A stretch of DNA of 5,728 nucleotides from Pseudomonadota bacterium (GCA_023426225.1 JAFABD010000093.1:1-5728), one strand, 5' to 3'; numbered from the stretch's first letter, positions 1 to 5,728 are shown. The notes: generated by a model from the letters alone, not told the origin. A program made the numbers and translations.

Positions 1-1007
1 AGGACGGCGGCGAGCGTCGCTATGTCGCCTGGTTCGAGCCCGAGCATCACATCCTGCGCGCGAATGCCGCCTTCTTCGTCGATCGTTTCGCCAACATGCG
101 CTGGTCGATCCTGACGCCGCGGGGCGCGCTCCACTGGGACGGCGCACGCCTGGCCGAAGGGCCGCCCGCCCAACGCGGCGATGCGCCCGGCGACGACCCG
201 GTCGAGGCGGTGTGGAAGACCTATTATGCCGCGATCTTCAACCCGGCGCGGCTGATGCCGCGCGCGATGCTGAAGGAGATGCCGCGCAAATACTGGCACA
301 ACCTGCCCGAAACCGCGCTGATCCCGTCGCTGATCGCGGGTGCCCGCGGCCGCGAACGCGCGATGCTCGCGTCGGCGCCGTCCGCTCCGGCGCCGGCGGG
401 TGCCGCCCGTCCCGCCAGCCTCGACCTGCTCGCGCGTGAGGCCGGGGCATGCCGGCGCTGCCCCCTCTGGCAACCGGCGACGCAGACGGTGTTCGGCGAA
501 GGGCCGCCCGACGCCGAAATCATGGTTGTCGGCGAACAGCCCGGCGATCAGGAGGATCGTGCCGGTCGCCCCTTTGTCGGTCCCGCCGGCGAAGTGTTCG
601 ACCGAGCGCTCGTCGAGGCCGGGATCGACCGCGCCCGGCTTTACGTCACCAATGCAGTCAAGCATTTCAAGTTCGAGCCGCGCGGTCGCCGGCGCCTCCA
701 TGCGCGCCCGTCGAGCGGCGAGGTCGAGGCGTGCCGCTGGTGGCTCGACCAGGAACGCGCGCTGCTTCGCCCGCGGCTCGTGATCGCGATGGGCGCGACC
801 GCCGCCCGCGGCCTTACCGGCCGGCAAGTGGCCGTCGCTGCCGAACGGGGGCGACCGCACGCACTCGCCGACGGAAGCACGCTGTGGATCACGGTCCATC
901 CCAGCTACCTGCTCCGTCTCCCCGATCCCGCCGCGGCGGCCGCTGCGTTCGCCGACTATGTCGCCGATCTGCGCGCGGCGGTGGCCGGGTTCGGCGAAGG
1001 CGGCTGA
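1..1007 (+). CDS. DUF4130-UdgX fusion, uracil-DNA-binding/glycosylase-superfamily repair protein (5' end outside window)
   Basis: The reading frame is open from the left edge (first whole codon at base 3), so the start lies outside the window; 334 residues are visible, ending in TGA. The first ~120 visible residues match the DUF4130 style (a WKTYYAAIFNPAR segment, then MPRKYWHNLPE). The rest is a family 4-like uracil-DNA glycosylase of the UdgX type. A CRRCPLW Cys pair is near 450-470, the active-site segment GEQPGDQED starts at 531, the UdgX loop RGRRRLH has its histidine codon at 699-701, and HPSYLLR starts at 897. In characterised mycobacterial UdgX the loop reads KRRIH and its histidine bonds covalently to the DNA abasic site after uracil removal; that histidine is kept here. 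A VKHFKF segment has His where family 4 enzymes have an Fe-S Cys, as I recall for UdgX; a further Cys follows in EACRWW. Such fusions usually sit beside a radical-SAM DNA-repair-type gene, which would lie to the left. The role is cytoplasmic DNA repair or uracil sensing. Confidence 0.94.
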   Translation, partial: DGGERRYVAWFEPEHHILRANAAFFVDRFANMRWSILTPRGALHWDGARLAEGPPAQRGDAPGDDPVEAVWKTYYAAIFNPARLMPRAMLKEMPRKYWHNLPETALIPSLIAGARGRERAMLASAPSAPAPAGAARPASLDLLAREAGACRRCPLWQPATQTVFGEGPPDAEIMVVGEQPGDQEDRAGRPFVGPAGEVFDRALVEAGIDRARLYVTNAVKHFKFEPRGRRRLHARPSSGEVEACRWWLDQERALLRPRLVIAMGATAARGLTGRQVAVAAERGRPHALADGSTLWITVHPSYLLRLPDPAAAAAAFADYVADLRAAVAGFGEGG

Positions 1008-1080
1008 GCGCGGCGGTCGTCGGGACTTGCGCGCGCCGCTCAAACCGGCTTGGGCTGGGCCTGCCCCATCCTGTCGCCTT

Positions 1081-1097
1081 AAAGGTGCCCGCGCGTG
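1081..1097 (+). promoter_or_regulatory. Ribosome binding site and GTG start of the transporter gene
   Basis: AAAGG at 1081-1085 lies nine bases before the GTG at 1095. An in-frame TAA overlaps the site at 1080-1082, so no longer protein is possible in this frame and GTG is the first available start. Confidence 0.7.
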
Positions 1098-2090
1098 CTT
1101 CGTTCCTTTCTTGCGATCTTCGAACCCTTCGTCCTCGCGCTGCTCGGGACGGTGCTCGTCGCGTCGTTCGTTCCCGCGCGCGGCGCGGCCGTGCCGCTGT
1201 TCGAAGGGATCACCGATGCCGCGATCGTGCTGCTGTTCTTCCTCCACGGAGCCAAGCTCTCGCGCGAGGCGATCCTCACCGGCGCGCGGGCGTGGCGGCT
1301 GCATCTTGCGGTGTTCGCCACCACCTTCATCGTCTTTCCGCTGCTCGGGCTCGCGGTCAGCGCGATCCCCGTGCTGCCGCCCGCGCTCGCGGCGGGGATG
1401 CTGTTCCTTACGCTGCTGCCCTCGACGGTGCAGTCGTCGATCGCCTTCACCGCGATCGCGCGCGGCAATGTCGCCGCTGCGGTATGCAGCGCGTCCTTTT
1501 CCAACCTGATCGGGATCGTCATCACGCCGCTGCTCGTCGCGCTGTTGATGACGCACGGGTCGGCGGGCGCCGGGCTTTCGCTCGACTCGGTCGAAAGCAT
1601 CGCGCTTCAGCTGCTGCTGCCCTTTGCGGCGGGCCACCTGCTGCGCCCGTGGATTGGCGGTTTTGTCGGCCGTCACCGCCGGCTGCTCGGGCTGGTCGAC
1701 CGGGGTTCGATCCTGCTCGTCGTCTACACGGCGTTCGGCGCGGCGGTGGTCGAGGGGCTGTGGCATCAGGTCAGCCTCGGGACGCTCGGCTGGATCGTGC
1801 TGCTCTGCTGCGGGCTGCTCGGGCTCGTGCTGGGCTTCACCCACTGGCTCGCCGGGCGGCTCGGCTTCGCGCGCGAGGATGCGGTGGTGCTGCTCTTTTG
1901 CGGGTCGAAGAAGAGCCTCGCCTCGGGCGTGCCGATCGCGGGCGTGCTGTTCCCCGTGGCGCAGATCGGCAGCATCGTCCTGCCGCTGATGCTCTTCCAC
2001 CAGATCCAGCTCATCGCCTGCGCGGTGATCGCGCGCCGCATGGGCGCCGCCGCCGATCGCGCCGAAGCGATCGATACCCAGGGTTATTGA
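1095..2090 (+). CDS. Bile acid:sodium symporter-like membrane transporter (YfeH/SLC10A7 type, SBF-like)
   Basis: This is a complete 331-residue inner-membrane protein, close to the length of E. coli YfeH. It is highly hydrophobic, with about nine or ten predicted membrane segments (roughly residues 10-30, 40-57, 69-92, 97-112, 118-150, 166-185, 203-222, 229-252, 264-285 and 288-316). Family-type motifs visible are LFFLHGAKLSREAI (47-60), TLLPSTVQSSIAFTAIARGN (106-125), SNLIGIVITPLL (136-147), LLPFAAGHLLRP (174-185) and FCGSKKSLASGVP (268-280). The GTG start is firm: an in-frame TAA at 1080-1082 precedes it, no other start codon lies between, and AAAGG at 1081-1085 is a plausible ribosome site nine bases upstream. 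The substrate cannot be read from sequence; members are proposed to be sodium-coupled organic anion transporters or, for SLC10A7, to affect calcium handling. It follows the UdgX gene by 87 bases, so co-transcription is possible but unproven. Confidence 0.92.
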   Translation: MLRSFLAIFEPFVLALLGTVLVASFVPARGAAVPLFEGITDAAIVLLFFLHGAKLSREAILTGARAWRLHLAVFATTFIVFPLLGLAVSAIPVLPPALAAGMLFLTLLPSTVQSSIAFTAIARGNVAAAVCSASFSNLIGIVITPLLVALLMTHGSAGAGLSLDSVESIALQLLLPFAAGHLLRPWIGGFVGRHRRLLGLVDRGSILLVVYTAFGAAVVEGLWHQVSLGTLGWIVLLCCGLLGLVLGFTHWLAGRLGFAREDAVVLLFCGSKKSLASGVPIAGVLFPVAQIGSIVLPLMLFHQIQLIACAVIARRMGAAADRAEAIDTQGY

Positions 2091-2106
2091 CCCCGGGCGC
2101 GCGGCC

Positions 2107-2610
2107 TCAGACGAGCACGTCGCGCCGCCGCAGCGCCGCGGACACGTCGGCGTCGAGCACGCACACCAGATTGCGCAGCCCGCCGCGATTGGTGTGGTTG
2201 GTGCGATATCCCTCGTAAAAGCGCGAGAGATAGCCCGCCCGCTCGAGTTCGGTGACCACCCGGCTGAAATTGTCGGCGCCGGTCGCGCGAACATGCGCCT
2301 CGACCGCCGCGTCGACGATGCGCTGCGCCTCGATCAGGTCGTCGGGCAGCTTGTCGGCCAGCGCCTCGCGCACGCGCGCCTCCAGCGCCTTACGCCGCCG
2401 GCTGCGCCCCGAGAGCCGCGACAGCCGCTTGCCCACCCACGCCCGCAGCGGCAGCACCTCGCCCTCATCCTGCACGAACGGCCCGACGCGGGCGCCCGGC
2501 CCCGCCTGTTCGGCGAGCAGATTGAGCACAGCAAAGGCATAGCGTGGCCGCGCCGACACCTCGGACAGCCGGTCAAGGATCTGCCCCACATTGATCGCCG
2601 ATTTCGCCAC
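2107..2610 (-). CDS. Conserved-looking hypothetical protein with winged-helix-like C-terminus
   Basis: I do not recognise a named family. The 167-residue product is basic and predicted mostly helical. It has an N-terminal helical part (AINVGQILDRLSEV, then YAFAVLNLLAEQ), a very basic patch around 61-75 (KRLSRLSGRSRRRK), and a helix 92-111. The end reads NFSRVVTELERAGYLSRFYE, then NRGGLRNLVCVLD (141-153). A helix ending in ERAGYL followed by a Gly-rich turn and a hydrophobic strand is the shape of a recognition helix plus wing, so DNA binding is an inference from pattern only. The GTG start at 2610 is preferred because GGAG sits ten bases upstream and codon use turns GC-rich there. The same frame stays open for 77 more codons upstream, but that stretch crosses the AT-richer island and uses TTA, AGA and AGG codons, unlike the neighbours. 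The gene converges on the transporter with 16 bases between stops and has a 322-base upstream region holding repeated motifs. Confidence 0.75.
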   Translation of the reverse strand: MAKSAINVGQILDRLSEVSARPRYAFAVLNLLAEQAGPGARVGPFVQDEGEVLPLRAWVGKRLSRLSGRSRRRKALEARVREALADKLPDDLIEAQRIVDAAVEAHVRATGADNFSRVVTELERAGYLSRFYEGYRTNHTNRGGLRNLVCVLDADVSAALRRRDVLV

Positions 2611-2624
2611 GCCTGCCGATCTCC
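2608..2624 (-). promoter_or_regulatory. Ribosome binding site deciding the GTG start of the 167-residue protein
   Basis: On the minus strand GGAG (2624-2621) precedes GTG (2610-2608) by ten bases. No in-frame ATG exists near this point, and the only in-frame ATG upstream (2841) would add 77 residues of atypical composition. Confidence 0.6.
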
Positions 2625-2689
2625 GCTGCGCTGTTCCTGTAGGAATCCTTGGCCAGCCCGGCCGCGGATTGCAAGCACCCCAAACCCTA

Positions 2690-2713
2690 CAAACCTGTCT
2701 TAATGACAGTTTG
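2690..2713. repeat. Bulged inverted repeat CAAACcTGTC-TTAAT-GACAGTTTG
   Basis: The left arm 2690-2699 and right arm 2705-2713 are complementary over nine pairs with one extra C in the left arm, around a five-base TTAAT centre. The core CTGTC-N5-GACAG (2695-2709) is perfect. The right arm also shares GACA with a second small dyad, GACA-GTT-TGTC (2705-2715). It lies about 80-100 bases upstream of the GTG of the 167-residue gene, a reasonable place for an operator. It could also fold as an RNA hairpin, but no U-run follows on either strand. Confidence 0.6.
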
Positions 2714-2842
2714 TCGTTGAGACGCCGAAACTTCCACCATGCGTCACCCAACAGGAACAAAGAAACCAACGGCACGTGGAAACCGACCCCGACACAAATG
2801 CTATTCAGCGAAAGATGTTCGCTCCTACGGCAAACTGTCATT
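2702..2842. repeat. Perfect 12-bp inverted repeat pair bracketing a 141-base segment
   Basis: The left copy AATGACAGTTTG (2702-2713) and the right copy CAAACTGTCATT (2831-2842) are exact reverse complements. Partial complementarity continues outward with mismatches to about 2695 and 2849, where the right side reads CTGTC-ATTGT-GGCAG. With the copy at 2690, the CAAAC(C)TGTC motif occurs three times in about 150 bases. The inverted layout fits either paired regulator sites or the ends of a small mobile element; I saw no target-site duplication. Confidence 0.6.
2807..2823. repeat. Short dyad AGCGAA-N5-TTCGCT
   Basis: A perfect six-base inverted repeat (2807-2812 and 2818-2823) with AGATG between lies inside the segment bracketed by the 12-bp repeats. 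It may be a weak hairpin or a protein site; alone it is not significant. Confidence 0.4.
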
Positions 2843-2932
2843 GTGGCAGTAAGCGTTCACCGGCGCGCGCGGTCACGACGGATGGCTCTCCAACCTATCC
2901 ACTCTGGGAAATGGCGGCCGCGCGTGGTGGGG

Positions 2933-3361
2933 TCAGCCGCGCTCGCGTGCGGCGGCGCCAAGTTCGGCGACCGCTGCATAATCCGCGGCCACTTCGCCGC
3001 CGAGCAACATCGCCTCGCCCAGTATCAGCCAGGCGTGGGCCTTCAGACCGTCCGCCCCCTTGGCGACGCCAAAGCGGATACGCGCGCCCCGCACGCCGCG
3101 GCGGCGTAGCAACATCAATCCCGCAACCGCGCGGACAAGGCACGAACTCGACCACGGCAGCCGCGTCGCCACCCAGCGCACCCGCGCCGCGACCGCCACA
3201 CCCAGAACGAGGGCAGCTTCATCGCGACGATCGCACGTGTCGGCGGGCGGCTCGATCTGCCCAAACCTGCGCGCTGTCCACCGGAACGGCACGACGAACA
3301 CCAGCGTCCATGCCAGCATCAGCGCGAACGCGGTTTCGATGCCCAGGGCAATCCGACTCAT
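2933..3361 (-). CDS. Lasso peptide biosynthesis B2-like protein (transglutaminase-fold cysteine peptidase)
   Basis: The 142-residue product has the layout of the B2 family (Transglut_core3). An N-terminal hydrophobic/basic stretch (4-34, ending VPFRWTARRFG) is followed by the nucleophile block LPWSSSCLVRAVAG with Cys74, the RRRGVRGARIRFGVAKG segment (86-102), and the histidine block KAHAWLILGE with His109. A GGEVAADYAAVAELG tail follows. In lasso pathways B2 cleaves the leader peptide from the precursor, helped by a B1 recognition protein. The Cys and His are present. The third, acidic residue is not obvious; Asp127 or Glu116 are candidates. The start is uncertain: ATG at 3361 fits the family length but has a weak ribosome site, and an in-frame ATG at 3397 would add 12 residues. 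The gene lies 159 bases downstream of the receptor gene on the same strand. No precursor, B1/PqqD-like protein, asparagine-synthetase-like cyclase or exporter is in the window, so its role in lasso synthesis is unproven. Confidence 0.84.
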   Translation of the reverse strand: MSRIALGIETAFALMLAWTLVFVVPFRWTARRFGQIEPPADTCDRRDEAALVLGVAVAARVRWVATRLPWSSSCLVRAVAGLMLLRRRGVRGARIRFGVAKGADGLKAHAWLILGEAMLLGGEVAADYAAVAELGAAARERG

Positions 3362-3483
3362 CGCCGCTCGCTGCGGCACGCCTCGTTCGGGTCGCATGCA
3401 ATCATCCGGTCCGCCTCGCGCACGCCGGAATCGGCGCGGATTCAGCCTATCGGGCGCGCGGCGGACCGCCAAGCGGCTTCGGC

Positions 3484-3514
3484 GCGCCGCCGCGGGTCGC
3501 CCCCGCGGCGGCGC
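3484..3514 (-). terminator. Perfect 13-bp GC stem-loop after the receptor gene (terminator-like, no U-run)
   Basis: Bases 3484-3496 and 3502-3514 are exact reverse complements (GCGCCGCCGCGGG against CCCGCGGCGGCGC) with a five-base loop. The hairpin begins six bases past the receptor stop codon in the direction of transcription. No run of T follows on the minus strand, so it is not a classical intrinsic terminator. It could be a U-less terminator, a 3'-end-protecting structure, or a partial attenuator lowering expression of the B2 gene. Confidence 0.55.
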
Positions 3515-3520
3515 CTTCCG

Positions 3521-5587
3521 TCAGAACGCCGCGCGCAGCATGAAACGGACGGTGCGGCCCGGCATCACGACCTCGTCCTTGTTGAACGCCGACGCGTTGC
3601 GGATCACGGCGTCGGTCAGGTTCTGGCCGACCACCGCAAGCTCCAGCCCGGGATGCGCCTTGAACGGCCGCACCGCCGCCTGCGCACTCAGCGCGTCATA
3701 ACCCGCGGTCGCGGTGTCAAAGACGCCGAACCTGTCCTGCCGCCCGACATGCATCAGCAGCACCCCCGCATCGACGCGGTCGCTCGTCCACGAAAGCCCG
3801 CCGCCGATCCGATAGGGCGGGATGCGCGGCACATTGTCGCCGTCGTCGAGCTTGGCGCGGGTATAGTCGCCCAGCACGCGCGCCTCCAGCCCGCCCGTCG
3901 CGGTCCGGATCACGCGGTAATGCGCCTCGCCCTCGACGCCCCAGAAGCGCGCGCCCTGCTGGCCATAGATCAGCTCCTTCAACTCGCCCGCATCGCCCGG
4001 TGCGCACACGCCATCGTCGTCGCACGTCCGCCCGGTGAGGTTGCCGTAGATATAGTTGTGAAACCAGATGCCATACACGCTGCCCGCAAAGCGGAACCGC
4101 CCGCTTTCGACGCGCACCGTCCCCTCCAGCGAATTGGCGCGTTCGACCTTCAGCCGCGGGTCGCCCGTCTCGAAGGTCTGCGGCCCGTCATGGCCGCCGC
4201 GTGCGAACAGCTCGGTCAGCGCCGGCGCGCGGCCCGTGCTCGAAAAGGTCACGCCCAGCTTCACGCCCGGCGCGGCGTCGAACAGCGCGCCGATCGCGCC
4301 GCTCACCGGGGTAAAGTCGCGCCGGGTGAACACGCCCGATGGGGGCGTGCCCTCGATATGCACCGTCTCGACACGCCCGCTCGCCTGGAGGTGGAGCGCC
4401 CCGACCGGAACTTCGGTGAACAGATAGGCGGCCTCGCTCTGCGACGTCGCGGGCGCCAGATAGGCGCTGTCCTCGCCGATCGCCGAAAAATCGCGATGGC
4501 TCACCTGGACGCCCAGCGCCGTCTTGTCCAGAAAGCCGACGCGCCCGAACAACAGCTCGGCATGGCTGTCGAACTCCTTGTTCTTGAACGTCGTGTTGAC
4601 CGATCCGTCGGGGTTCTTCTCCTGGTGCTGGTAGTCGCCATAGCTCGCATCGACGTCGAGCGACCGGAGCACGCCGTCGCCCAGCGCGAACGACGATCGG
4701 CCGATCACCTTGGTCTGGTGCATGTCGATATAGGCGGTGTCGGCGGGGATGCCGTACTGGCTGTCATAATGGATCACCGCTGCGCCGACATGGCTGTCCT
4801 TGTCCGCGCCGAAGAAATAGCTGCCGCCCAGCGATCCGCCCCAGCCGCGTAGGAACGAATTACCCTGCTGCCCCAGCGGCGTGTCGTAATCGCCGGCATG
4901 GCGATAGAATCCATCGGCGTGGAGCGCGACGTCGCCGCTGCGCACATCGACCAGCCCGGCCGTCTGCCAGTTGTCGGCGTTGGTGCCATAGCTGCCGCTC
5001 CACTCGCCGGTCAGCGCTTTGGTCGGCAGGTCGGTCGGGACGCGGTTGTTGAGCACGTTGACGACGCCGCCGATCGCCTGGCTGCCGTAACGCAGCGTCG
5101 CCGCACCGCGCACCACCTCGATCCGCTGCGCCGACAGCGGGTCGATCGGCACGCCATGGTCGGGGCCGATGTCGGAAACGTCGGACGCGCTGCTGCCGTC
5201 CTCCAGCATCCGCACGCGCGTCGCGTCCATGCCGCGGATGATCGGCCGGCTCGCGCCCGACGCAAAGCCCGTTCCCGCGATGCCGGGCACCTCGGCGAGT
5301 GCGTCGGCGACATTGCCGCCGCCCGCCGCCAGGATCTGGTCGCGGCGGACGGTCGCGACGATCGTCGCCGTGTCCGAACCCAGCGGCGATCCGGTGACGA
5401 CGATCTCGCGATTGCCGGGACGGTCGGGGCCGTCGTCGGTATCGGCGACGGCGGCGGCGGTGGGGTTGGCCGCGGCGGGGCCGGGCACAGCCGGGGCAAC
5501 GGGGGCATCGGCCGCACGGGCCAGCAGGGGGAACATCGCGGACGTCAGCGCGGTCAGCGCCACGCCGGTGCAAAGCAGTTTACGCAT
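3521..5587 (-). CDS. TonB-dependent outer membrane receptor, ZnuD-like
   Basis: The 688-residue product carries a signal peptide (MRKLLCTGVALTALTSAM..., likely cut after ARA at residue 25). An Ala/Pro-rich linker and a TonB-box-like REIVVTG (60-66) follow. The plug domain spans about 75-185, with RPIIRGMD, SDIGPDHGVPIDP (138-150) and IEVVRGAATLRYGSQAIGG. A 22-strand-type barrel runs to the C-terminal Phe needed for outer membrane assembly. Barrel segments such as GRAPALTELFARGGHD (452-467), FETGDPRLKVERA, a loop with Cys522 and Cys528 (CDDDGVC), VPRIPPYR and NKDEVVMPGR resemble ZnuD-type zinc/heme receptors. No long His-rich loop is visible, so zinc is not assured. ATG at 5587 is chosen because GGAG lies ten bases upstream and the signal peptide starts there; the frame opens earlier (ATG at 5674) but that part is Arg/Gly-rich and crosses a palindrome. 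I could not see a Zur-box-like dyad near the start. Confidence 0.95.
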   Translation of the reverse strand: MRKLLCTGVALTALTSAMFPLLARAADAPVAPAVPGPAAANPTAAAVADTDDGPDRPGNREIVVTGSPLGSDTATIVATVRRDQILAAGGGNVADALAEVPGIAGTGFASGASRPIIRGMDATRVRMLEDGSSASDVSDIGPDHGVPIDPLSAQRIEVVRGAATLRYGSQAIGGVVNVLNNRVPTDLPTKALTGEWSGSYGTNADNWQTAGLVDVRSGDVALHADGFYRHAGDYDTPLGQQGNSFLRGWGGSLGGSYFFGADKDSHVGAAVIHYDSQYGIPADTAYIDMHQTKVIGRSSFALGDGVLRSLDVDASYGDYQHQEKNPDGSVNTTFKNKEFDSHAELLFGRVGFLDKTALGVQVSHRDFSAIGEDSAYLAPATSQSEAAYLFTEVPVGALHLQASGRVETVHIEGTPPSGVFTRRDFTPVSGAIGALFDAAPGVKLGVTFSSTGRAPALTELFARGGHDGPQTFETGDPRLKVERANSLEGTVRVESGRFRFAGSVYGIWFHNYIYGNLTGRTCDDDGVCAPGDAGELKELIYGQQGARFWGVEGEAHYRVIRTATGGLEARVLGDYTRAKLDDGDNVPRIPPYRIGGGLSWTSDRVDAGVLLMHVGRQDRFGVFDTATAGYDALSAQAAVRPFKAHPGLELAVVGQNLTDAVIRNASAFNKDEVVMPGRTVRFMLRAAF

Positions 5588-5607
5588 CGTTTCGGAACTC
5601 CAGGAAC
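5585..5607 (-). promoter_or_regulatory. Ribosome binding site of the receptor gene
   Basis: On the minus strand GGAG (5601-5598) stands ten bases before ATG (5587-5585). The site is embedded in a direct repeat of GGAAC (plus strand 5594-5598 and 5603-5607). This supports the signal-peptide start rather than the ATG at 5674. Confidence 0.65.
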
Positions 5608-5649
5608 CTTGGACGCCGGGGCATCGGACGCGCCCGGCCACGGCACGGC

Positions 5650-5671
5650 GCCCGGGGCCGCGGCCCCGCGC
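5650..5671. repeat. GC palindrome in the leader region upstream of the receptor gene
   Basis: CGGGGCCGCGGCCCCG (5653-5668) is a perfect 16-base palindrome, extended to 5650-5671 with one mismatch. It lies 66-85 bases upstream of the receptor start. It may be the U-less terminator of a gene beyond the right edge or part of the receptor leader; the rest of 5588-5728 shows no identifiable gene. Confidence 0.45.
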
Positions 5672-5728
5672 CATGCGCTTGGGATCGTTCAGGGCCGGAG
5701 GAGCGGCGGCGCGCGACTGCGCCAGATG

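Larger units (their letters stand above)
2611..2932. other. 322-base gap between the B2 gene and the 167-residue gene, with a low-GC island
   Basis: No convincing gene was found on either strand. Bases 2681-2860 are about 49% GC by hand count (89 of 180), while the flanking coding DNA is clearly much richer. The stretch holds the CAAAC(C)TGTC motif copies, several short dyads (2634-2645, 2690-2713, 2807-2823, 2835-2849) and a 37-codon frame without a ribosome site. No confident promoter of the TTGACA/TATAAT kind could be picked. For the minus-strand gene at 2610 this is the upstream regulatory region; for the B2 gene it is the 3' flank, and no U-tailed terminator is visible after its stop. 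Confidence 0.7.

Noticed and set aside
1006..1041. GAGCG...CGCTC hairpin after the UdgX stop as a terminator
   Set aside because: Only five pairs hold before mismatches, the loop is long and there is no U-run.
2081..2093. GGGT-N5-ACCC dyad at the convergent stops as a bidirectional terminator
   Set aside because: The stem is only four pairs and no T-run follows on either strand.
449..2218. A 589-codon plus-strand open frame running across the UdgX and transporter genes
   Set aside because: It is an Arg/Ala-rich off-frame shadow of two well-supported genes and of the antisense end of a third; long stop-free runs are common in GC-rich DNA.
2739..2852. A 37-residue plus-strand frame inside the low-GC island, considered as a small peptide or lasso precursor
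   Set aside because: No ribosome binding site precedes it, its composition is merely basic, and there is no Gly-led core with Asp/Glu at position 7-9.
3653..4852. A 399-codon plus-strand open frame antisense to the receptor gene
   Set aside because: The receptor frame has clear family motifs throughout; the antisense product is low-complexity Arg/Ala-rich with no recognisable domain.
5689..5691. Minus-strand TGA as the end of an upstream gene entering from the right edge
   Set aside because: Only 12 codons are visible in that frame and they show nothing recognisable; other frames are open too.
5697..5728. GGAGGAG followed by ATG at the right edge as the start of a divergent plus-strand gene
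   Set aside because: The spacing of 22 bases is too long for a ribosome site and only one codon is visible.

Overview
The window is GC-rich (about 49% GC in one island, far higher elsewhere) and its genes use GC-rich codons. Its proteins look like those of an alphaproteobacterium of the Sphingomonadales (Sphingomonas/Sphingopyxis type). That placement is inferred from protein style, not from a marker gene.

Layout, left to right. On the plus strand, 1-1007 is the 3' part of a DUF4130-UdgX fusion, a uracil-DNA-binding repair protein, cut by the left edge. An 87-base gap leads to a complete bile acid:sodium symporter-like membrane protein of the YfeH/SLC10A7 type (1095-2090, GTG start). It converges, with only 16 bases between stops, on a minus-strand gene for an unrecognised 167-residue protein with a winged-helix-like C-terminus (2610-2107, GTG start). 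Further right, still on the minus strand, are a lasso peptide biosynthesis B2-like cysteine peptidase (3361-2933) and a ZnuD-like TonB-dependent outer membrane receptor (5587-3521). The receptor is transcribed toward the B2 gene, and a perfect 13-bp GC stem-loop lies just after its stop codon.

The most unusual part is the 322-base gap between the B2 gene and the 167-residue gene. It contains an island of about 180 bases at 49% GC with three copies of a CAAAC(C)TGTC-type motif. Two copies form a bulged hairpin and the third makes a perfect 12-bp inverted repeat with the middle copy. The island could be an operator cluster for the downstream gene, a small non-autonomous element, or an unannotated RNA locus.

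The repair gene and the transporter are unrelated housekeeping or accessory functions. The receptor and B2 gene run in the same direction and could share a cargo, but no lasso precursor, B1/PqqD-like recognition protein, cyclase or exporter is visible here. A complete lasso pathway is therefore not supported within this window.
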